Positions 58,627-64,000 of a stretch of 64,000 nucleotides of DNA are shown here, piece after piece. The DNA is taken from contig CAJGCT010000003.1 in assembly GCA_904501985.1 (NCBI GenBank), forward strand, positions 8,124 through 72,123, in the 5' to 3' direction. Source of the DNA: an uncultured Clostridia bacterium. Lineage in GTDB: Bacteria > Bacillota > Clostridia > Oscillospirales > CAG-272. Each line of letters begins with the position of its first letter. Within the stretch, counting starts at the first letter, position 1. The translations under genes were made by a program, and so were the position numbers. The notes beneath the pieces were generated by a model. The model was not told the origin of the DNA and ran no database searches. It saw only the letters and a program-made list of their open reading frames with translations.

Positions 58627-59500
58627 TGTATACTATGCCGATACGTCGGAGGAGAAGAATAAAATAAACGGCGGCACGCTGTATCTTGTGACCACACCTA
58701 TCGGAAATCTTGCCGACCTGTCCGAGAGGGCGAAAAAGGTGCTTGCAGGAGTGGATTTCGTTGCGGCGGAGGATACGCGCAATTCCGCAAAGCTGCTTGC
58801 CATTTTCGGCATCAAAAAGCCCATGGTCAGCTACTATGAGCACAACAAACGCGAGCGCGGCGAGATAATATGTGACCGCCTTGCGGCAGGCGAGTCCTGC
58901 GCCCTTGTGACCGATGCCGGTATGCCGGGAATAAGCGACCCCGGCGAGGATATCGTCAAGCTGTGCGCCGAGAGAGGGATTCCTGTGACCGCAGTGCCGG
59001 GACCCTGCGCCGCAATGACTGCGCTGACACTTTCGGGGCTTTTTACAGCGAGATTCGCTTTCGAGGGCTTCCTTTCAACCAACAAGGGCGAAAGACGGCG
59101 GCATCTTGATGAAATCAAGCACGACCGGCACACGCTCATATTCTACGAAGCACCACACAAGCTGAAAGCCACCCTTGCGGACCTATTTTCGGCGCTTGGC
59201 GACCGCAAAATCTCACTTTGCCGCGAGCTTACCAAGCTCAACGAGGAAATCCTGCGCACTACACTCTCCGAGGCGGTGAATATGTACACCGACCGCGAGC
59301 CTAGAGGTGAATATGTGCTTATCGTTGAGGGCGCAAGCGAGGAGCAGGCAGCGGAGGGCGCATTCTGGAGCGACATGACTATTGAGGAGCACGTTGCCTA
59401 CTACATTGACGGCGGCAAGTCGAAGATGGACGCCATAAAAGCCTGCGCCAAGGACCGCGGCATGGCGAAGAATGAGGTTTACAAGGTCGTTAATGTGTGA
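58604..59500 (+). CDS. rsmI: 16S rRNA (cytidine(1402)-2'-O)-methyltransferase
   Basis: 298 residues from the ATG at 58604 (GTG 58595 is possible). The tetrapyrrole-methylase fold has GTLYLVTTPIGNLADLSERA, AEDTRNSAKLL, SYYEHNK, DAGMPGISDPGEDIVK and GPCAAMTALTLSG, all diagnostic of RsmI. The C-terminal extension covers ~235-298. It modifies C1402 in the ribosomal P site. It overlaps the upstream methyltransferase gene. Confidence 0.95.
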   Translation: MSLTKDPDVYYADTSEEKNKINGGTLYLVTTPIGNLADLSERAKKVLAGVDFVAAEDTRNSAKLLAIFGIKKPMVSYYEHNKRERGEIICDRLAAGESCALVTDAGMPGISDPGEDIVKLCAERGIPVTAVPGPCAAMTALTLSGLFTARFAFEGFLSTNKGERRRHLDEIKHDRHTLIFYEAPHKLKATLADLFSALGDRKISLCRELTKLNEEILRTTLSEAVNMYTDREPRGEYVLIVEGASEEQAAEGAFWSDMTIEEHVAYYIDGGKSKMDAIKACAKDRGMAKNEVYKVVNV

Positions 59501-59539
59501 CGGATGTGTAGCTAAACTATCCGATAGGAGATGATTCTA

Positions 59540-60880
59540 ATGAAGAAATACATAATAGCTATGGTATGCGCCGCCTTTGCGGCTGTGATGCTGTGTGTCG
59601 GCGTTGGCGCAGACACGGTGGCATCCGGTGAGTGTGGCGCAGACGGCGACAATCTGACATGGGTGCTTGATGATGCCGGCACGCTCACCATTAGCGGTGA
59701 GGGGGAGATGGAGGAATGGTCGTTGTCTTCTAAGGTGCCGTGGAACAGTTATAGAAGCGAAATTAAAACAGCTATTATCGGGAATAGCATAACTAATATC
59801 AGCAGGAGTGCATTCGAAGATTGCAGTAGCTTGACACATGTGATAATTGGCAACAGTGTGACAAACATTGGTAGATGGGCGTTCGATGACTGCACTAGTT
59901 TAACAAACGTATACATTACAGACCTTGAAGTGTGGTGCAATATTGAATATGCAAATTCATCTTCGCATCCGTTGAACTCTAACGGCGGCAATCTGTACGT
60001 TGACGGTGTTCTTGCGACTGATATAGTTATTCCCGACAGTGTGGTGGCTATCGGTGAATATGCATTTTACAAGTGTAGAAGATTGTCGAGCGTAACTATA
60101 TCCGACGGTGTAATGAGTATTGGTGCTGCTACATTCTATGAATGTAGTGGTTTGATAAGTGTGATTATTCCAGACAGTGTTACAATTATTGGCGATTATG
60201 CATTCTATGAATGTAGCAGTTTGGCTAATGTGACTATACCTGATGGCGTAACGAGCGTTGGCAAATTTACATTTGCTGGATGTAGTAACATGACAAGTGT
60301 GACTATGCCTGACGGAACAACGAACATTGGCGAATACGCATTTGCCAATTGCCGAAGTCTAACTAGTGTGAATGTACCCGGTAGCGTTACGAGTATTGGC
60401 AGTAGTGCGTTTTTTAGGTGCTACAAGTTGTCGAGCATTACGATTAGTAGGGGCATAATTAGCATTGGTGACGATTCATTCTCTGGCTGTGTGTCGTTTA
60501 AAAAGGCTGTGGTCTACTCTCCTACAGTGGTTTGGGGGACGGATGTGTTCTCTACCACTCATGCGGACTTCACGATCCACGGCTACGTCGGATCAACGGC
60601 GCAAACCTATGCCGAGACAAACTCACATCCGTTTAAAGCACTTGTCGAAGATAGCGGCATACACGGCGACGCCACAGGTGACGGCAAAACCAATCCCCTC
60701 GACCTCGTATACTTCCAACGCTATCTTTCAAATTGGGACGGATACGATGAAACAAAAGTGTGCACAGCCGCCCTCGACTTAAACCTCGACGGCAGAGCAG
60801 ATGCGGCTGATGCGACCATCCTCGCGCGGCATATTGCCAAGTGGATAGGCTATGAAACGCTTCCGTACACACCTGCGTGA
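59540..60880 (+). CDS. BspA-type leucine-rich-repeat surface protein with dockerin-like C-terminus
   Basis: 446 residues from the ATG at 59540 (AGGAG 8 bases upstream). Signal peptide about 1-24. Seven or more LRR_5 repeats (pattern IP-SV-IG-AF--C-L-SV-I) run from ~80 to ~340. The end has a two-repeat dockerin-like module: GDATGDGKTNPLDLVYFQRYL and LDLNLDGRADAADATILARHI, each with a calcium-loop D-x-D/N-x-D pattern. The repeats use AT-rich codons (agt, gta, aca) unlike the flanking genes. It is probably a secreted or surface binding protein. A cohesin partner is not in the window. Confidence 0.88.
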   Translation: MKKYIIAMVCAAFAAVMLCVGVGADTVASGECGADGDNLTWVLDDAGTLTISGEGEMEEWSLSSKVPWNSYRSEIKTAIIGNSITNISRSAFEDCSSLTHVIIGNSVTNIGRWAFDDCTSLTNVYITDLEVWCNIEYANSSSHPLNSNGGNLYVDGVLATDIVIPDSVVAIGEYAFYKCRRLSSVTISDGVMSIGAATFYECSGLISVIIPDSVTIIGDYAFYECSSLANVTIPDGVTSVGKFTFAGCSNMTSVTMPDGTTNIGEYAFANCRSLTSVNVPGSVTSIGSSAFFRCYKLSSITISRGIISIGDDSFSGCVSFKKAVVYSPTVVWGTDVFSTTHADFTIHGYVGSTAQTYAETNSHPFKALVEDSGIHGDATGDGKTNPLDLVYFQRYLSNWDGYDETKVCTAALDLNLDGRADAADATILARHIAKWIGYETLPYTPA

Positions 60881-60897
60881 GGGGATAATGGAATAAT

Positions 60898-60936
60898 AAA
60901 AAATCACTTACATCAAAGCGGTGTAAGTGATTTTTT
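60898..60936. terminator. Bidirectional terminator between the LRR gene and murI
   Basis: Stem AAAAAATCACTTAC / GTAAGTGATTTTTT with A and T runs. Confidence 0.88.
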
Positions 60937-60950
60937 GTAATGGCGGCAAG

Positions 60951-61745
60951 TTAATACCTCTCAATATCAATGCGCGTCACCTTGTCGGTGATCTCCTCGC
61001 CAAGGAAAATGGACGCGATTCGCTCAAAGCCCTGGGGCTCGTCGCTGACGAAGTATTGTACACGTCCCAGACGGAGCGTGGATATGCCGTTGTCCATAAC
61101 CGCCCGAAGCTCCTCTGCGGCGGCGGCACCTACGTTTATAAGCGTGGCGTCGGGGATAACCTTTGCAATGGTAGGCGCGATTATGGGGTAGTGGGTGCAG
61201 CCGAGGATCAGCGTGTCAGCATGGGCTTCGATTATTGGCGCGAGATGCGTTTTTGCGGCGAGGCGCGTTATTTCATCGTCCGCCGACACAAAACCGTTCT
61301 CCACAAGCGGCACAAAAAGGGGGCAGGCGGCACTGACGGTCTTAAAATCGGGATTCACGGCGTGCAGTCCTTTTTCAAATGCACCGCTTCCGATTGTGGA
61401 CGGTGTGCCTGCGATGCCGATGATTTTGTTTTTCGTAGCCTTTGCGGCGGCACGCACTCCGGCATCAATTACGCCGATTATTGGAATGTTGGGGTATTTT
61501 TCACGAAGTGTGGCAAGGGCGTTTGAGCTTGCCGTTCCGCAGGCTACAAGCACCGCATCAACGCCTTTTGAGGCGAGAAAATTCATGTCCTGGAGCGAAT
61601 ATTTTATGATTGTGTCCCTTGAGCGTGTGCCGTAGGGGACACGGCCTGTGTCGCCGAAGTAAATGATATCCTCGGAGGGGAGCAGGCGGCGTACTTCTTT
61701 CAGTGCTGACAGTCCGCCAAGTCCGCTGTCAAAAATGCCGATCAA
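60951..61745 (-). CDS. murI: Glutamate racemase
   Basis: 264 residues. IGIFDSGLGGLSALKEVRR and the segment GDTGRVPYGTRS are hallmark sequences. The two catalytic cysteines are in VACGTASSNAL and LGCTHYPII. It supplies D-glutamate for peptidoglycan. It ends the ddl-murI pair, with a 3-base gap from ddl. Confidence 0.96.
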   Translation of the reverse strand: MIGIFDSGLGGLSALKEVRRLLPSEDIIYFGDTGRVPYGTRSRDTIIKYSLQDMNFLASKGVDAVLVACGTASSNALATLREKYPNIPIIGVIDAGVRAAAKATKNKIIGIAGTPSTIGSGAFEKGLHAVNPDFKTVSAACPLFVPLVENGFVSADDEITRLAAKTHLAPIIEAHADTLILGCTHYPIIAPTIAKVIPDATLINVGAAAAEELRAVMDNGISTLRLGRVQYFVSDEPQGFERIASIFLGEEITDKVTRIDIERY

Positions 61746-61748
61746 TTA

Positions 61749-62837
61749 TCAGCCCTCCTTCTCAGTGGCAAGGGTTATAAGCGTATCTATAAGCGCGGAA
61801 TAGCTCATGCCGTCGTTTACCATAAGCTTTGGGTACATACTTATCTGTGTAAACCCGGGGAGCGTGTTGATTTCGTTGAATATGATCTTTTCCTCGCCGT
61901 TTTCCTCGTAAACGAAGAAGTCCACGCGCGACAGACCGGATACGCCAAGAATTTTGCATATTTTTACGGCGTAGGCACGCACATCAAGCATGGTTTCCCG
62001 TTTGATATCCGCCGGAATGAGGCAGGAGGAGTTGCTGTCCGCACTGTATTTGGCATCGTAGTCGTAAAATTCACTGCCGGGGTTGATCTGACCGCAGGTG
62101 GAGGCGGCATGATCTCTGTTCCCTATGACAGCCACTTCGATTTCCTTGCCGTTTATGTATTCTTCTACGATTATCTTGGAATCGTGCTCGGCGGCAAGGC
62201 GTATGGCTTCGGCAAGCATTACGCGGTCAGCCGCTTTTGATGCGCCCACCGACGAGCCGGCATTTGCAGGCTTTACAAAGAGGGGATAGCTTCCGAGAGC
62301 TTCACAGGCATCGAGAATCTCGTCACTTTTTGTGTCGAAATCGTCGCGGAGTATTATTTTGCATTTTGCCTGTGGTATATCGAAGTTGTTAAGTACCATC
62401 TTGGTATATCCCTTATCCATGCCGATAGCGGATGTGGTACAGCCGCATCCTACAAAGGGAATACCCGAAAGCTTCATGAGTCCCTGGAGCGTGCCATCCT
62501 CTGCATTAGCACCGTGCATTATGGGGAAAATCACGTCGATATGCAGATATTTTGCCTGTGTGCCGTCTGTCGGGAATACGATCAGGGCAGAATCGGATGG
62601 GGATGGAGAAAGTGCGGCTTTTTGAAGTGCGGACGTATCAGCGCACCATGTGCCGTCCTTGATATTTTCGATATTGCCTTCAAAAAGATACCAATCGCCG
62701 CTTTTTGTTATGCCGACCGTAGTAATATCGTATTTTTTGCGGTCGATGTTTGAAAGTATGGAGTGGGCGGATATAAGAGATACCTCGTATTCGGAGGATT
62801 TTCCGCCAAAGAGGCAGAGAAGAGAAGTTTTTGTCAT
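61749..62837 (-). CDS. ddl: D-alanine-D-alanine ligase
   Basis: 362 residues of the ATP-grasp fold: LFGGKSSEYEVSLISA at the N-terminus, HGANAEDGTLQGLM, FVKPANAGSSVGASK, EEYINGKEIEVAVIG, and INTLPGFTQISMYPKLM at the end. It makes D-Ala-D-Ala for the pentapeptide. The Tyr/Phe that separates D-Ala from D-lactate ligases cannot be safely placed by eye. AGGAGAG precedes the ATG. It is upstream of murI in one operon. Confidence 0.95.
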   Translation of the reverse strand: MTKTSLLCLFGGKSSEYEVSLISAHSILSNIDRKKYDITTVGITKSGDWYLFEGNIENIKDGTWCADTSALQKAALSPSPSDSALIVFPTDGTQAKYLHIDVIFPIMHGANAEDGTLQGLMKLSGIPFVGCGCTTSAIGMDKGYTKMVLNNFDIPQAKCKIILRDDFDTKSDEILDACEALGSYPLFVKPANAGSSVGASKAADRVMLAEAIRLAAEHDSKIIVEEYINGKEIEVAVIGNRDHAASTCGQINPGSEFYDYDAKYSADSNSSCLIPADIKRETMLDVRAYAVKICKILGVSGLSRVDFFVYEENGEEKIIFNEINTLPGFTQISMYPKLMVNDGMSYSALIDTLITLATEKEG

Positions 62838-62894
62838 TGGTTGCTCTCCTAAATGTATATTTTGTGTAACAGTACTATTTTATTCCCTAATCGG

Positions 62895-63716
62895 TCAAAT
62901 GTTGTGCCTTATTTCAGCAACACGGATGTTTCCGCCGAAATCCTTGTGGAATTGGCAGGTAAGATTGTGCTTTTGGCAAAGTTCGTCTATCCGCGATGCC
63001 TGGTCGTACCCGATTTCAAGCAGCATAACGGCATCCGGACGCATATATTTCGCAAGCTCGCCTAAAAAGTGGCGGTAGAAAATCATTCCGTCAGCACCGC
63101 CGTCAAGGGCGATGGTCGGCTCGTGCTGTACCTCTGCGGACAGCGTGGGTATAACATCGGTATTTATATATGGAGGGTTTGACACGATTATGCCCGCCTC
63201 GGCGCAAAGCGTTTGCAGATCGGTGTTCAGAACATCGGTGTGCAGGAATTGGATTCGGTCGGTTACGCCGTGAAGCTCTGCATTTGTCTTCGCTATATCA
63301 AGCGCGGCGATGGAGATGTCTACTGCCTGTGCTTTGGCGGTGGTGTTTTCTTTCAGTATAGATATAGCTATGCACCCACTGCCGGTACAGAGGTCCAGGA
63401 TGTCTGATGAATTATTTACATATTTCAGTGCCAGCATTACAAGGTGCTCTGTGTCAGGTTGCGGAATAAGGCAGTCGGGCGAAACCTTGAAGCGGTTCCC
63501 AAAGAACCACGCTTCGCCTGTTATATATTGAAGCGGAATTCCGGAAATTCGCTTTTGCAGTGCATCGTCCACTGATTTCGGAAGTTCTTCATCTTTATTG
63601 AGTATGCACCACTCGCGGGATTTGCCTGTGAGCGCGCAGATGAGCTCTGCGGCTTCGTGGGACGGTGCTGAAGAGCCGAGTTCGGTAAAGGCTTTGATAA
63701 GTGATAAATAGGTCAT
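62895..63716 (-). CDS. prmC: Release factor N5-glutamine methyltransferase
   Basis: 273 residues. The N-terminal helical domain ends in ISGIPLQYITGEAWFFGNRFKV. The SAM motif LDLCTGSGCIAISI and the catalytic NPPY (IIVSNPPYINTDVI) follow, then EVQHEPTIALDGGADG. PrmC methylates the GGQ glutamine of release factors 1 and 2. prfA is often a neighbour but is not in view; the gene sits upstream of ddl on the same strand with a 57-base gap. Confidence 0.94.
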   Translation of the reverse strand: MTYLSLIKAFTELGSSAPSHEAAELICALTGKSREWCILNKDEELPKSVDDALQKRISGIPLQYITGEAWFFGNRFKVSPDCLIPQPDTEHLVMLALKYVNNSSDILDLCTGSGCIAISILKENTTAKAQAVDISIAALDIAKTNAELHGVTDRIQFLHTDVLNTDLQTLCAEAGIIVSNPPYINTDVIPTLSAEVQHEPTIALDGGADGMIFYRHFLGELAKYMRPDAVMLLEIGYDQASRIDELCQKHNLTCQFHKDFGGNIRVAEIRHNI

Positions 63717-63888
63717 AGCGTGATCCTTTCAATATATATAATTATAGCAGATAATTCTGGGAAAATAAATAGTTTTGCGAGAAATTCTTCGAAATTAACG
63801 CAAAGTGTATAAATTGTACATAAAAGGATCAGAATGTGAATAGATTGTGCACCAAAACAACAAACTCGAAAAAAAGATAAAAAAGGGG

Positions 63889-63990
63889 TTGACAAAAGGG
63901 GAGGGATGTGATAGAATATATAAGCTGTCCGCGAGGGAGACCGAGCGGTAGAGAAAAAAGTTGAAAAAACTTTTAAGAAACCCCTTGACA
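63889..63990 (+). promoter_or_regulatory. Tandem strong promoter elements at the right edge
   Basis: TTGACA (63889-63894), 17 bases, TAGAAT (63912-63917), then a second TTGACA at 63985-63990 whose -10 would lie outside. Tandem promoters in this style precede rRNA or tRNA operons. No ORF is supported in 63717-64000. Confidence 0.6.
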
Positions 63991-64000
63991 AGGCGGAAGA

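Noticed and set aside
61630..61660. GTAG plus GACAC...GTGTC palindrome resembling a REP element
   Set aside because: It lies in the conserved glutamate racemase motif GDTGRVPYG, so the sequence is explained by protein conservation.
63713..63991. A 92-residue minus-strand frame at the right edge
   Set aside because: It overlaps the promoter elements, has no ribosome site and has a composition typical of AT-rich intergenic sequence.
1..64000. CRISPR arrays or rRNA genes
   Set aside because: No regularly spaced direct repeats and no rRNA-like sequence were seen on either strand.

Overview
The window looks like chromosome from an anaerobic, endospore-forming member of the Clostridia (Firmicutes), probably an uncultured gut-type lineage. 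The signs are spoIVA, the redox repressor Rex, an oxygen-sensitive class III ribonucleotide reductase (nrdD) with NrdR boxes, a T-box in front of thrS, a SCIFF ranthipeptide locus, WalRK-YycHI, and many consensus TTGACA-17-TATAAT promoters. The exact taxon is inference.

Layout. 1-4.6 kb: the 3' end of a D,D-carboxypeptidase gene and a large S-layer (SLH) protein. 4.6-13 kb, minus strand: a RAYT transposase with REP-like palindromes, dnaC- and dnaD-type primosome genes, rex, icd, then the operon galU / dCMP deaminase / lipoprotein / rimI / tsaD. 13-21.4 kb, plus strand: an MFS transporter, an SbcD/SbcC-like (YhaO/YhaN) nuclease-ATPase pair, a small membrane protein, spoIVA and uxuA. 21.4-28.5 kb: homoserine dehydrogenase, an aldehyde dehydrogenase whose catalytic Cys is replaced by Asn, a Na/Pi-type transporter, and T-box-thrS. 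28.6-35.4 kb: tRNA-Glu, an ABC exporter / LytTR / DUF3021 operon, nrdD, a sugar isomerase-like TIM barrel and a small membrane protein.

35.4-44.4 kb holds what may be two defence systems side by side. The first is a tight three-gene operon of a TerB-domain protein, a BrxD-like (DUF2791) ATPase and an Lhr/BrxHI-like helicase. The second is an AT-rich island with a nuclease-methyltransferase fusion, a two-TRD specificity subunit and a ribbon-helix-helix regulator. This island is bounded by two pairs of inverted repeats and lies next to tRNA-Gln.

44.6-64 kb: tRNA-Gln, the SCIFF precursor and its radical SAM maturase, a translationally coupled PLP decarboxylase, an RluA-type pseudouridine synthase, a DUF3810 metalloprotease, a polysaccharide deacetylase, walR-walK-yycH-yycI, murA, a TrmN6-like methyltransferase, rsmI, a dockerin-bearing leucine-rich-repeat surface protein, and the minus-strand murI-ddl and prmC. 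Tandem strong promoter elements at the right edge suggest a stable-RNA operon just outside. Cell-envelope functions recur through the window (D,D-carboxypeptidase, SLH, galU, WalRK, murA, murI, ddl).
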